Source: Paenibacillus tarimensis
GTDB lineage: Bacteria > Bacillota > Bacilli > Paenibacillales > Paenibacillaceae
Assembly: GCF_021532315.1 (NCBI RefSeq)
Contig: NZ_JAKGAO010000004.1
Location: 1 to 64,000 of the forward strand
DNA length: 64,000 nt
Reading direction: 5' to 3'
The notes beneath the pieces were generated by a model. That model was given only the letters and a program-made list of their open reading frames with translations, did not search any database and was not told the origin of the DNA. The translations under genes and the position numbers were made by a program. Positions within the stretch are counted from its first letter, which is position 1. Each line of letters begins with the position of its first letter. This document shows, piece after piece, positions 16,619 through 24,904 of the stretch.

Positions 16619-17740
16619 ATGAGAGACCCGCGGATTCAAAAGCTGGCGCAAAATCTGACTGCTTATTCAGTCAACGTCCAGCCAGGCGAAAATGTGCTGA
16701 TTGACATGATTGGAAGTGAAAGGGAGCTTGCAATTTGCCTCATTGAGGAGGTTGCCAAGCGCGGGGGACGCCCCTTCGTTGAGACAAGCGACCGCTCCGT
16801 GCTTCGTGCGATGCTGATGAATGCTACGAAGGAGCAGATGGAGCTGTGGTCTTCGCTGGATTTGAAGCGAATGGAAGCGATGGACGCGTATATTGCCATC
16901 CGGGCAGGTGAGAATGTAAATGAGCTTTCCGATGTACCGGAGGATAAAATGCGCCTGTATGAGCAGATCTATCGTCATCCCGTACATATGGAAGAGCGCG
17001 TGAAACGTACCAAGTGGGTCGTTCTGCGTTATCCGAACTCTTCGATGGCACAGCTGGCTGGTATGAGCACCAGGGCCTTTGAGGATTTTTATTTTGACGT
17101 GTGCAACCTGGATTATGCCAACATGGACAAAGCCATGGACCCGCTTAAAGCTTTAATGGATCGCACCGACCGGGTGAGAATCGTCTCGCCAGGTACTGAT
17201 TTGAGTTTTTCCATCAAAGGTATAGGCTCAAAGAAATGCTCGGGAAATCGGAACATTCCGGATGGTGAAGTGTTTACTGCGCCGGTACGCGACTCCGTGA
17301 ATGGAACGCTTCAATACAATACGCCGACCGTATATTCCGGTGTCTCCTTTGAGAACATTAAATTTACGTTTGAGAACGGCAAAATTGTGAAGGCGGAATG
17401 CGACGACTCGAAGCGGTTGAATGAAATTCTGGACGCGGATGAGGGAGCGCGCTATATCGGCGAATTCAGCCTGGGCTTTAACCCGTATATCCTTCATCCG
17501 ATGAAGGACATTCTGTTTGATGAGAAGATTGCCGGAAGCCTCCATTTTACACCCGGCCAGGCTTATGAGGATGCGGATAACGGTAACCGTTCCTCTGTAC
17601 ATTGGGATCTGGTGCTGATCCAGCGGAAGGATTACGGCGGCGGTGAAATATATTTTGATGACGTGCTAATCCGTAAAGACGGCATATTCGTACTGCCAGA
17701 GCTTGCAGGGCTTAATCCGGAAAACTTAAAGACCTCTTGA
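16619..17740 (+). CDS. M29 family (thermophilic type) aminopeptidase
   Basis: A 373-residue metallo-aminopeptidase of the AmpS/AmpT family, which releases N-terminal residues using two metal ions. The family pattern is seen in QKLAQNLTAYSVNVQPGENVLI, the central GTDLSFSIKG, NIPDGEVFTAPV, then GAR-IGEFSLGFNP and the C-terminal SSVHWDLVLIQRKDYGGG with metal-binding His and Asp. Length is a little shorter than B. subtilis AmpS. A GGAGGAG ribosome binding site precedes the ATG. Probably cytosolic; no signal peptide. Confidence 0.92.
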   Translation: MRDPRIQKLAQNLTAYSVNVQPGENVLIDMIGSERELAICLIEEVAKRGGRPFVETSDRSVLRAMLMNATKEQMELWSSLDLKRMEAMDAYIAIRAGENVNELSDVPEDKMRLYEQIYRHPVHMEERVKRTKWVVLRYPNSSMAQLAGMSTRAFEDFYFDVCNLDYANMDKAMDPLKALMDRTDRVRIVSPGTDLSFSIKGIGSKKCSGNRNIPDGEVFTAPVRDSVNGTLQYNTPTVYSGVSFENIKFTFENGKIVKAECDDSKRLNEILDADEGARYIGEFSLGFNPYILHPMKDILFDEKIAGSLHFTPGQAYEDADNGNRSSVHWDLVLIQRKDYGGGEIYFDDVLIRKDGIFVLPELAGLNPENLKTS

Positions 17741-17758
17741 ATTTGATAGGTAACCCTC

Positions 17759-17787
17759 TTGTGAGTTGTGGGAAATCAAGGTATGAT
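17759..17787 (+). promoter_or_regulatory. Promoter of the HPr-like gene
   Basis: TTGTGA and TATGAT separated by 17 bp, about 40 nt before the start codon. Confidence 0.55.
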
Positions 17788-17827
17788 GAAGAAAGTTGTA
17801 ACATAATCGAAAGTGGAGGGATTCAGC

Positions 17828-18070
17828 ATGTCCAATAACGCGGCAATTGTAGACATCTCCCAAACTGCCAATCAGTTCCGTTCATCCATTGTTCTTCAAG
17901 CCGAGAGTAAGTATATTGATGTGAAGAGCATCCTGGGATTGTTCACGACGCTTGTGAGCGGCCATTCCTATGAGCTGCATGTACATGGACCGGATGCAGA
18001 GGAAGCCAAGGCTGCAATGGCTGAAGTATTCAGCAAGCATAACCTTCAGGTTCGCGTCGTTTCCGAGTAA
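17828..18070 (+). CDS. HPr-fold protein lacking the His15 phosphorylation site
   Basis: An 80-residue protein that aligns without gaps to HPr from about HPr residue 13 on: QTA, the SIVLQAESKYIDVKSILGL stretch over HPr strand 2/strand 3 and the serine loop, and HGPDAEEA over SADGADENDA. Ser34 (KSILG) coincides with regulatory Ser46 of HPr. The N-terminal strand and the GIHARPA active-site loop are absent; the position of His15 falls on Asn3. An in-frame TAA at 17804 and a good GTGGAGGG ribosome binding site show this is the real start, not a frameshift. It cannot carry PTS phosphate on His15, but could in principle be Ser-phosphorylated like Crh. Function unproven. Confidence 0.8.
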   Translation: MSNNAAIVDISQTANQFRSSIVLQAESKYIDVKSILGLFTTLVSGHSYELHVHGPDAEEAKAAMAEVFSKHNLQVRVVSE

Positions 18071-18095
18071 TAACAGCCGTTAAGGCTGGGCAGTT

Positions 18096-18133
18096 AAGCG
18101 TCTTTTCCTCAATGAGGATAAGGCGCTTTTTGT
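18096..18133 (+). terminator. Terminator after the HPr-like gene
   Basis: An imperfect stem AAGCG..CTT..TCCTC / GAGGA..AAG..CGCTT with loop AAT, followed by TTTTTG. Confidence 0.7.
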
Positions 18134-18214
18134 TTTGTCCTTGTGTATTGCGACATTTTCGTCTAATATAAAAGATATAAAAGACGGCAAGGATTGCACA
18201 CAGGGGGGAGTACC

Positions 18215-18502
18215 GTGTCTTCATCGGATGTGATGCTGCATTTGCATCAAAAGGCGCTTCATCTTCTACAGGAAGATGCCGACAAAATCGAGAAGCTGAT
18301 AGAAGTCCAGATGGAGAATTTGGCGACCCGGAAATGTCCATTGTATGAGGAAGTGCTGGATACCCAGATGTACGGATTTTCCCGGGAGGTCGATTTTGCG
18401 GTGCGTGCCGGTTTAGTCCCCGAGACGGCAGGCAAGCAGCTTTTAAGTATATTGGAACGGAATCTGGCGCAGCTTTATGAAGCGCTCGATCAAAAAAAGT
18501 AG
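18215..18502 (+). CDS. ylaN: YlaN family protein, Fe(II)-responsive Fur antagonist
   Basis: A 95-residue protein matching B. subtilis YlaN across its length: HQKALHLLQEDADKIEKLI, the invariant CPLYEEVLDTQMYG and SREVDFAVRAGL. YlaN binds Fe(II) and modulates Fur-dependent repression in B. subtilis and S. aureus, and is essential under iron limitation. The start is GTG 18215 after GGGGGGAG. In B. subtilis ylaN is next to ftsW; here an ftsW-like gene lies 1.8 kb away on the other strand, suggesting a rearranged remnant of that linkage. The stop codon lies inside the terminator stem. Confidence 0.93.
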   Translation: MSSSDVMLHLHQKALHLLQEDADKIEKLIEVQMENLATRKCPLYEEVLDTQMYGFSREVDFAVRAGLVPETAGKQLLSILERNLAQLYEALDQKK

Positions 18503-18532
18503 TCTCCAGCCGGAGACTACTTTTATTTTTAT
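18498..18532 (+). terminator. Bidirectional terminator between ylaN and the Ca2+/H+ antiporter gene
   Basis: A perfect 10-bp stem AGTAGTCTCC / GGAGACTACT with a 4-nt loop, followed by TTTATTTTT on plus and TTTTTTT on minus. Confidence 0.88.
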
Positions 18533-18558
18533 TACGTGACAGGAGACTGCTGTGGCGG

Positions 18559-19620
18559 TTAGACCAGGTAAAAAGCAAAGCCCAAGATGACGTAGACCAT
18601 CAGCAGTAGCGCCCCTTCATACCAGTTGGTTGAGCCGTCTCTAGAAATGGATTTGGCAATAAAGACGGATACACCAATGGCTGTAAGCTCAATCGGTGTG
18701 AAGACGATGTCCATCGTCCGGCCGAAAAGGGCACTGATGAAGATAAGTACCGGTGCGACGAACAGAGCAATCTGCAGGCTGCTTCCGATGGCAATCTCGA
18801 CAGCTGCTCCCATTTTGTTCTTCATCGCCATTATGACCGCTGCACTGTGCTCTGCGGCATTACCGACTATAGCTATGACGAAGGCACCCAAGAACAGCTC
18901 CGACAGGCCAAATTGATGAGAGAAGGTCTCAAGTGTACCGACGAGCCATTCACTGACGAGAGCGACCATAACCGTAGCCAGCACGAGGAAGATAATGGAG
19001 GTTCGCTTGCTCCAGACCGGTTCTTCTTCATGTACAGCTGGCGGCAGCTCTTGATCAGCAAGCACATCCTTGTGCGTGACCATTGAGAAGACAAGCCACA
19101 GGATGTAAGCAAGGATCAGAATACCGGCAACCGTCAAGCTGAGCAGCGTATCCTTCTCCACTGAGAAATTTTCCACGCCGACAAACACTGCCGGTACAAA
19201 CAGCCCGATGACCGCCATAAGCATTAGAGTGGCATTGTGGCCTGCCACCTGGATGTTATAGCGCTGTTCCTTGAACTTCAGCCCGCCAAGCAGAATACTC
19301 AGACCAAGGACCAGCAGCAGGTTGCCGATAATAGCCCCGGTTAAGCTCGCTTTAACCATGTCATATAGCCCTTCCTTGACAAGGAAAATAGCGATGATCA
19401 GCTCGGCTGCGTTACCGAAGGTTGCATTCAGGAATCCGCCCATCCGCTGCCCGGCATAGTGGGCAACACTTTCTGTGGCACGGCCTAGAAAACCGGCTAC
19501 GAACAAAATCGCCACACAGGAGATCGCAAATTCGGCAATATCACCGAAATGTGTGTAATGCGCGATCCCCGCCAGCAGGAAGGATACTGCCAATGCGATG
19601 TAAAATCCATTTTTTTTCAC
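18559..19620 (-). CDS. Ca2+/H+ antiporter (CaCA/Cax family)
   Basis: A 353-residue membrane protein with about 11 hydrophobic segments. Two inverted repeats carry the ion-binding motifs: [18 protein letters not shown] in the first half and [29 protein letters not shown] in the second. This is the YfkE/ChaA group, exchanging cytosolic Ca2+ for protons. Start is GTG 19620 with GAGGTG upstream. It is convergent with ylaN, with a shared terminator. Confidence 0.93.
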   Translation of the reverse strand: MKKNGFYIALAVSFLLAGIAHYTHFGDIAEFAISCVAILFVAGFLGRATESVAHYAGQRMGGFLNATFGNAAELIIAIFLVKEGLYDMVKASLTGAIIGNLLLVLGLSILLGGLKFKEQRYNIQVAGHNATLMLMAVIGLFVPAVFVGVENFSVEKDTLLSLTVAGILILAYILWLVFSMVTHKDVLADQELPPAVHEEEPVWSKRTSIIFLVLATVMVALVSEWLVGTLETFSHQFGLSELFLGAFVIAIVGNAAEHSAAVIMAMKNKMGAAVEIAIGSSLQIALFVAPVLIFISALFGRTMDIVFTPIELTAIGVSVFIAKSISRDGSTNWYEGALLLMVYVILGFAFYLV

Positions 19621-19676
19621 GTTTTGTGCACCTCTATTTTCCAGAATGTTAGCTGTTGAACCCGAAATCTGTTAAT

Positions 19677-19705
19677 AATATAAACCTTAAGCGGGGGGAA
19701 GTAAA
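19677..19705 (-). promoter_or_regulatory. Promoter of the Ca2+/H+ antiporter gene
   Basis: On the minus strand TTTACT and TATATT are separated by 17 bp. Confidence 0.5.
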
Positions 19706-19732
19706 CTTTACCATATCTTAGAGCCTGTCTTC

Positions 19733-19762
19733 TTGCATTCGGAACATAGGTTCCTTTACAAT
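19733..19762 (+). promoter_or_regulatory. Promoter of the Asp23-family gene
   Basis: TTGCAT and TACAAT separated by 18 bp, about 30 nt before the start codon. Confidence 0.45.
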
Positions 19763-19792
19763 GAAATTATATGGAATAGAGGAGTGAGACAT

Positions 19793-20176
19793 ATGACCGA
19801 AGACATTCAAACTGGCATCGTCCGTATTTCTGACGATGTTGTATCCACTATCGCCGGATTGGCAGCGCTCGAAACACCGGGCATTGCAGGCATGTCAGGC
19901 GGTATATCCGAAGGGCTGGCCAAGCGATTGAGCGGTAAAAACGTTCAAAAAGGCGTCTCGGTCGAAGTCGGACAGCTGGAAGCGGCAATTGATCTGCGGG
20001 TAATCGTCCAATACGGCATCCCGATTCATGAGGTCTGCAGGCAGCTGCAGGACAACGTAAGGGAAGCTGTGGAAAATATGACAGGTCTTCATGTAGTGGA
20101 GGTAAACGTCAAAGTGGAGGGCGTTGCCTTCCGCGAGGATGAGAAGGAAGAGACGGCGATTCTACGGGTGAATTAA
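19793..20176 (+). CDS. Asp23/Gls24 family envelope stress protein
   Basis: A 127-residue Asp23-domain protein. Family features are GIVRISDDVVSTIAGLAALETPGIAGM, IDLRVIVQYGIPIHEV and VREAVENMTGLHVVEVNVKVEGV. It resembles B. subtilis YqhY more than YloU; a second paralogue (yloU) is at 55730. Asp23 proteins form membrane-associated assemblies or modulate lipid metabolism, but the exact role is unclear. I start at ATG 19793 because GAGGAGTGAG is just upstream; an earlier start at 19733 would cover the promoter. Confidence 0.9.
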   Translation: MTEDIQTGIVRISDDVVSTIAGLAALETPGIAGMSGGISEGLAKRLSGKNVQKGVSVEVGQLEAAIDLRVIVQYGIPIHEVCRQLQDNVREAVENMTGLHVVEVNVKVEGVAFREDEKEETAILRVN

Positions 20177-20204
20177 TTCATTAGTCAAGTTAAAGCATGT
20201 GAAG

Positions 20205-20252
20205 AAGGCTCTCGCGCGATAACAACACACGTTATCGCGCGAGAGCCTTTGT
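20205..20252 (+). terminator. Large hairpin terminator between convergent asp23 and ftsW genes
   Basis: A perfect 19-bp stem (AAGGCTCTCGCGCGATAAC and its complement, 20205-20223 and 20231-20249) with a 7-nt loop. The T-tract is only three bases on plus, so termination may rest on stem strength or it may be a protein-binding palindrome. Confidence 0.7.
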
Positions 20253-20299
20253 TAGCTAGCCTGTATAATCTATCCAGTAACCGGATGAAACCTCATGAT

Positions 20300-21511
20300 C
20301 TACTTAACCATACGCAGCTGCGGCTTGCCCGAAGAATCCAGGGTGCGGCCGCGGCCTCTCTCCGTCTTCACCGGCTTGTTGTATTCCCGGGAAATGCTAA
20401 GCAGTATACCGAGTGATGCTAACGTTACGAGCATCGAGGAACCGCCATAGCTGATCATAGGCAGTGTCACCCCGGTAATCGGAATAGTTCCCGTTACCCC
20501 GCCAATGTTTACAACCGCCTGAATTGCGATCAGCCCGATGATGCCGACACCGACAACGGTTCCGTATACATCAGGGCAGCGTAAGGCAACGAGCAGTCCC
20601 CGCCAGATAAACAGGAGGTAAGTAAGCAGGAAAATGGCACTGCCGATAAAGCCGAATTCCTCGGCGATGATGGCAAATATAAAGTCGTTATAGGCAAAAG
20701 GGAGGTAATGCAGCTTTTGGACGCTATGCCCAAACCCGGCTCCCGTTAACCCGCCGTGCCCAAGCGCTTCCAGTGAACGGCTGAGGTGATAGCCGGTGTC
20801 ACTCTGGTCTGCCCAGGGATCCATATAGGAGGTAAATCGATCGATCCGGTATTCCCAGTTGGTATTGCCGGACAGGATTGAGATGCTGACCACGACTGCA
20901 GTTACGGCGGCAACGACGAGGACAGAGCCGAATACCTGCTTCAAGTTAGCGCCGCCTGCGATAATGACAACGCCTGCGCTGGCTGCAAGAATCAGGCAGG
21001 AGCCCAGGTCAGGCTGAAGCATGACCATACCGCAGATTATGCCGACAATGATCATGACCGGCAGCAGTCCGCGCTTGAATTCCCGGAATTTCTCGCCCTT
21101 CTTCGTAATGAGGGAGCCGAGGTATAAAATAATGCCCAGCTTGGCGAACTCTGTGGGCTGAATCCCCATTGAACCAACGCCTAGCCAGCTGCGGGCCCCG
21201 TTAATCTTCTGGCCGATGAATGGCACAAGCGCCAGCAGGATAAAGACAGGGACGAAATAAAGGATAAACCCCTTCTTGAACCAGCTGTAGGTAAAGTTCA
21301 TTAGAATGAACATGGAGCCGAGGCCAAGGGCGATCCACATAAACTGCCGTTTGGTGAAGTATAACGGATCATGGCCGTATTTATCAGACACAGCCGCAAT
21401 GTTGGAGCTTGCGCTGAATACCATGACAAGCCCGAAGCCGACCAGGATCAGCGTCAGAATCAGGAGCATGAAGTCCGGTCTGCCCCGCGGACTTTGCTGC
21501 GTAGGTTTCAT
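20300..21511 (-). CDS. ftsW: SEDS-family peptidoglycan polymerase, FtsW/SpoVE type
   Basis: A 403-residue polytopic membrane protein with about ten hydrophobic segments. Family motifs: VMVFSASS, the large loop GARSWLGVGSMGIQPTEFAKL, MLQPDLGS, GLTGAGFGHS followed by LPFAYNDFIFAIIAEEFGFIG, and the C-terminal PMISYGGSS with LLSISRE. FtsW/SpoVE/RodA polymerise lipid II glycan strands at the septum or side wall; the sequence most resembles FtsW/SpoVE, though RodA cannot be excluded by eye. The basic, Ser-poor C-terminal tail is cytosolic. It follows the yugN-like gene by 15 bp on the same strand, likely co-transcribed. Confidence 0.88.
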   Translation of the reverse strand: MKPTQQSPRGRPDFMLLILTLILVGFGLVMVFSASSNIAAVSDKYGHDPLYFTKRQFMWIALGLGSMFILMNFTYSWFKKGFILYFVPVFILLALVPFIGQKINGARSWLGVGSMGIQPTEFAKLGIILYLGSLITKKGEKFREFKRGLLPVMIIVGIICGMVMLQPDLGSCLILAASAGVVIIAGGANLKQVFGSVLVVAAVTAVVVSISILSGNTNWEYRIDRFTSYMDPWADQSDTGYHLSRSLEALGHGGLTGAGFGHSVQKLHYLPFAYNDFIFAIIAEEFGFIGSAIFLLTYLLFIWRGLLVALRCPDVYGTVVGVGIIGLIAIQAVVNIGGVTGTIPITGVTLPMISYGGSSMLVTLASLGILLSISREYNKPVKTERGRGRTLDSSGKPQLRMVK

Positions 21512-21526
21512 AGAAGTTTCCCCGCT

Positions 21527-21871
21527 TTAGTCGAGCAGTGCTTTAAGATCCTGCAACCGCTGGGTTGCCGTGTTCAGAATAGGCTTTGGAACTGGCGATT
21601 CGTATTCCATTCCGTGCGGAAATGTAGCCCGACCGATATAGACCGACTCAATTTGCAGAACCGCATGGGGGGATTCAAGCTTGCCCTCGATCGCGCGTGT
21701 ATTGATGCGGAGGAAATATTCGGCCTGATTGGAACGGTCCTCCAGCTTCAAATCATATGTAGCACGGTAGTATTCCCACTGCCAGCGGACAAAGCCGAGC
21801 TTGTGAGTGGATTCATCTAAGTGAGCAAGGTCACTTGTTTTGCCTTCAAGGCCGGAATTTTCAATAATCAT
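21527..21871 (-). CDS. yugN: YugN-like family protein
   Basis: A 114-residue cytosolic protein beginning MIIENSGLEGKTSDL with LGFVRWQWEYYRATYD, YFLRINTRAIEGKLESPHA and FPHGMEYE, the pattern of B. subtilis YugN. Function unknown. GGAGGATC precedes the ATG. It is 15 bp upstream of ftsW, so probably the first gene of that transcript. Confidence 0.85.
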   Translation of the reverse strand: MIIENSGLEGKTSDLAHLDESTHKLGFVRWQWEYYRATYDLKLEDRSNQAEYFLRINTRAIEGKLESPHAVLQIESVYIGRATFPHGMEYESPVPKPILNTATQRLQDLKALLD

Positions 21872-22108
21872 GGAAGATCCTCCTTAATCTATCGTACAAG
21901 GTCAACACCTTTAATCATGATAGTATGTTTCCCTACCGGGCGCAAGCCTTAGTCATCGCTCTGGACGGACTTTAGAGGGAGATTATATTTAAAAAGACGC
22001 GGGGAACAGATTTGTATGGTTCTTCCTACCCGCGTCTGGTTCTGGTACACTTAAAACACAATAAGTAACGCAAGAGTAGAGATAGAGTGGACTTAGGAGG
22101 AGTGGCGT

Positions 22109-23299
22109 ATGGACAATACCGGGTATGCAGTGGCGCTGCAGAAGCATTACGCCAATATGGTTTCATGGCGGCGGCACCTGCACCGAAATCCCGAGCTTTC
22201 CTTCCGGGAAGAGAAGACTTCGAGCTGGATCGCGGAGAGGCTGAAGGAGCTGGGCTGCGAGGTCCGTACCAATGTCGGCGGGCATGGGGTTATAGCGACG
22301 ATTCGCGGTAATCTTCCGGGCCCGGCTGTGGCGCTGAGGGCCGATATAGATGCGCTGCCGATACAGGATGCGAAGCAGTGTGAGTATGCATCAACAATAC
22401 CGGGGGTCATGCATGCGTGCGGTCATGATGCCCATACAGCATCGCTGCTTGGTGCCGCAAGCTACTATATGGAGAGACGCAGCACACTGGCCGGTGAACG
22501 CAGGCTGTTGTTCCAGCCGGCGGAGGAAGTGACGCCAGGCGGTGCATTGTCCATGATCGCCGATGGTGCCCTAAGCGGCGTGGATGTCATCTACGGCGTC
22601 CATCTGTGGACGCCTCTGCCGTATGGCCAGGCGGCAACTAAGCCGGGACCGTTCATGGCTTCGCCTGATGAATTTTATATTGATATTACGGGAAAAGGCG
22701 GCCATGGTGCCCTTCCTCATGAAACGGTTGACGCGGTAGTGGCGGGCTCAGCCTTCGTACAGGCGGTCCAATCGGTCGTGAGCCGATCGGTTAACCCGCT
22801 CGACCCTGCAGTTGTAACGGTTGGATCGTTCCAAGCAGGAACGACGGCTAATGTTATAGCCGAGCAGTGCCATCTCAAAGGGACGGTTAGAAGCTTCACA
22901 GAATCCGTCAGAGAGCTGGTCAAGCGCAGGATGGAGGAGCTGCTCCTTCATGTCTGCAGCCAGTACGGCGCCAGCGGTGTTATGGATTACCGGTACGGAT
23001 ACCCGCCGGTGGTTAATGACGTTCAGGAGACCGAGCGTTTCTTCCAGGTCGCGGACTCGCTGTTCGGACCGGGCGGCGTGCGGGAATCAGAGCCTGTTAT
23101 GGCGGGAGAGGATTTTGCCTATTACCTGCAGCAGGTACCGGGGTGCTTCATGTTTGTCGGTGCCGGCAACGAGGCATGCGGCGCGGTCTACCCGCATCAT
23201 CATCCTAAGTTTGACCTTGATGAGCGGTCCATGGTTCATTCGGCCGCTCTTCTTATCGGTATGGCGGAGCATTACGCGGCGGCACACGGTAAAGCATAG
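22109..23299 (+). CDS. M20 family amidohydrolase (hippurate hydrolase/N-acyl amino acid deacylase-like)
   Basis: A 396-residue zinc or manganese hydrolase. Motifs: RRHLHRNPELSFREEKT at the N-terminus, ALRADIDALPI, HACGHDAHTASLLG with metal ligands, PAEEVTPGG containing the general-base glutamate, the dimerisation GKGGHGALPHETVDAV, and near the end MAGEDFAYYL and HHPKFDLDE. This is the M20D branch (AmaA, HipO, YxeP, IAA-amino acid hydrolases), cleaving N-acyl or N-aminoacyl amide bonds; the substrate cannot be assigned. GGAGGAG precedes the ATG. The 237-bp gap upstream holds no clear element besides presumed divergent promoters. Confidence 0.92.
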   Translation: MDNTGYAVALQKHYANMVSWRRHLHRNPELSFREEKTSSWIAERLKELGCEVRTNVGGHGVIATIRGNLPGPAVALRADIDALPIQDAKQCEYASTIPGVMHACGHDAHTASLLGAASYYMERRSTLAGERRLLFQPAEEVTPGGALSMIADGALSGVDVIYGVHLWTPLPYGQAATKPGPFMASPDEFYIDITGKGGHGALPHETVDAVVAGSAFVQAVQSVVSRSVNPLDPAVVTVGSFQAGTTANVIAEQCHLKGTVRSFTESVRELVKRRMEELLLHVCSQYGASGVMDYRYGYPPVVNDVQETERFFQVADSLFGPGGVRESEPVMAGEDFAYYLQQVPGCFMFVGAGNEACGAVYPHHHPKFDLDERSMVHSAALLIGMAEHYAAAHGKA

Positions 23300-23412
23300 G
23301 CGGTACGCTGATAAGGATTGCCACATGTAAGCCTGCATGGTCGTGTTCCGTTAGGGTGAAGCTAATGTACGGACATAGTTCCGATTTTGCCGGTAACGGA
23401 GGAGGCTAACCC

Positions 23413-23862
23413 ATGACGATGAAGAAAACGGTCAGAGACATCATGTCTACCGATTGCGTGACAGCTACAACGAAGGATAACATCTACGAAATTGCTGTAA
23501 TGATGAAAAATCATGATATTGGTTTTGTGCCTGTTTTGGAGGGCAAGAAAATGATCGGGGTTGTAACAGACCGTGACCTAGTAATCAGAGGTTATGCGGA
23601 GAAGCATTCCGGATCGACCGCAGTGTCTGAAGTGATTACGAACACGATCAAGACAGTATCGCCGGATACAACAATTGATGAGGCAGCGAGAATGATGGCC
23701 GCGAATCAGATCCGCCGCCTGCCTGTCGTGGAGAACGGCGATCTGGCTGGCGTCATCGCGATCGGCGACCTCGCTATCCGTGAAATCTTCGTGAACGAAG
23801 CTGGAGATGCACTAAGCGGAATTTCTGAGCATACACACAGAGAGCCGGCCGCAGTTCATTAA
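23413..23862 (+). CDS. Tandem CBS-domain protein (YhcV-like)
   Basis: A 149-residue protein made of two CBS domains: KTVRDIMSTDCVTATTKDN to MIGVVTDRDLVIRG, and TIKTVSPDTTIDEAA to GDLAGVIAIGDLAI. Such stand-alone CBS pairs bind adenine nucleotides and sense energy state; B. subtilis YhcV and mycobacterial Hrp1 are of this type. It lacks the ACT domain of AcuB, so it is not the missing acu gene. GGAGGCTAACCC precedes the ATG. A GC-rich hairpin without a T-run (23881-23907) follows. Confidence 0.9.
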   Translation: MTMKKTVRDIMSTDCVTATTKDNIYEIAVMMKNHDIGFVPVLEGKKMIGVVTDRDLVIRGYAEKHSGSTAVSEVITNTIKTVSPDTTIDEAARMMAANQIRRLPVVENGDLAGVIAIGDLAIREIFVNEAGDALSGISEHTHREPAAVH

Positions 23863-23968
23863 TGGATTAACATGCATCCTCCGGACAGCGCCTGAAGGCG
23901 CAGCCGGGGGATTCTTCATATGCGCAGTTATCTATATTCTTTATACATAAAATCAAGGGAGACTGACA

Positions 23969-24781
23969 ATGAGGAGAATTAACCGAGAACAGGTCACCGG
24001 TCTTTTTGGCAAGCCGTTAATATGGTGTATATACCTGCTGCTGCTCGCCGCTGCCGCGGGCTGTTCGGGACAAGCTGTCAACCAGCGGGTTTCTGCGGAC
24101 ACAGCGTATATTTTGCAAGCATATCCCGAGCTGGCGGGGAGAGAGGCTGAGACAGCGGAGGTGTTAAGAGTAATTGACGGGGATACTTTCGCTGCGGCTG
24201 ACGGCCGCAGAATCAGGCTGGTCGGCGTAAACACACCCGAGACACACGGTACAGTGGAATACTACGGGAAGGAAGCATCCGCATATGCGAAGAAGATGCT
24301 GGAAGGCAGGAAGGTCGTGATGTTTAAGGATGTCTCTGAGACAGACCGGTACGGACGGCTGCTGCGGCTTGTTTTCATTGAGGGTGACACCGAGATGTTT
24401 AACGAGCGGCTGATCAGGCAGGGCTACGCCAATACGATGACAATCTCGCCTGATGTTACATTCGCTGAACGGTTCAGAAAGCTTGAGCGGGAAGCACGGG
24501 AAGCGGGAGCCGGCTTATGGGCAGGCGGCAGCGAGGAGAATGCAGACGATTCTGCAGGCACAGAAGATGTCCGGGAAGGGGGCTTGGATGAAACTGCCAG
24601 TACAAGGGGCAGGCAGTCCGCTTCCTGTGCCGAACCGTTAATCAAAGGGAATATCAACTCCAAGGGAGAGAAGATCTACCATCTTCCTGGCAGCTCACAC
24701 TATGACAGGACGAAGCCGGAGAAGTGGTTCTGCACAGAGGAGGAGGCGGCTGCAGCCGGCTTTCGGGCTCCTAAGAAATAA
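23969..24781 (+). CDS. Thermonuclease (SNase) family lipoprotein
   Basis: A 270-residue secreted nuclease. A signal peptide with lipobox AAAGC (Cys about residue 32) predicts membrane anchoring. The SNase domain follows: [27 protein letters not shown] with catalytic Arg and Glu, [16 protein letters not shown] with the second catalytic Arg, and [11 protein letters not shown]. After an acidic linker there is a C-terminal module, [20 protein letters not shown] then [18 protein letters not shown], commonly attached to bacterial SNase proteins; two cysteines (SCAEP and WFC) flank it. Presumed role: degradation of extracellular nucleic acids. It has a good terminator. Confidence 0.92.
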   Translation: MRRINREQVTGLFGKPLIWCIYLLLLAAAAGCSGQAVNQRVSADTAYILQAYPELAGREAETAEVLRVIDGDTFAAADGRRIRLVGVNTPETHGTVEYYGKEASAYAKKMLEGRKVVMFKDVSETDRYGRLLRLVFIEGDTEMFNERLIRQGYANTMTISPDVTFAERFRKLEREAREAGAGLWAGGSEENADDSAGTEDVREGGLDETASTRGRQSASCAEPLIKGNINSKGEKIYHLPGSSHYDRTKPEKWFCTEEEAAAAGFRAPKK

Positions 24782-24782
24782 T

Positions 24783-24811
24783 GCCGCCGCACCCTAGGGG
24801 CGGCTTTTTTT
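24783..24811 (+). terminator. Terminator after the nuclease gene
   Basis: GCCGCC / GGCGGC stem with a 10-nt loop followed by TTTTTTTG. Confidence 0.88.
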
Positions 24812-24904
24812 GTTTTTATGCGATTTATCGGTACGGCAGAGGCATATTTTCCCCTGCTTTCTTTCATACTGAGAAGATAGAGCTATCGGATAAGGGGGAA
24901 AAGC

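Noticed and set aside
17813-17827. Upstream GTG start for the HPr-like protein
   Set aside because: It overlaps the GGAGGG ribosome binding site and would add only five residues, so would not restore the HPr active-site loop.
23881-23912. GC-rich hairpin after the CBS gene
   Set aside because: GCGCC/GGCGC with outer CCGG pairs is real, but lacks a T-run, so a terminator is not supported.
24842-24872. Sigma-E-like GCATATT followed by CATACTGA before the XPB gene
   Set aside because: The -35 is perfect, but the spacer is 16 bp and the -10 matches poorly, so I did not annotate it.
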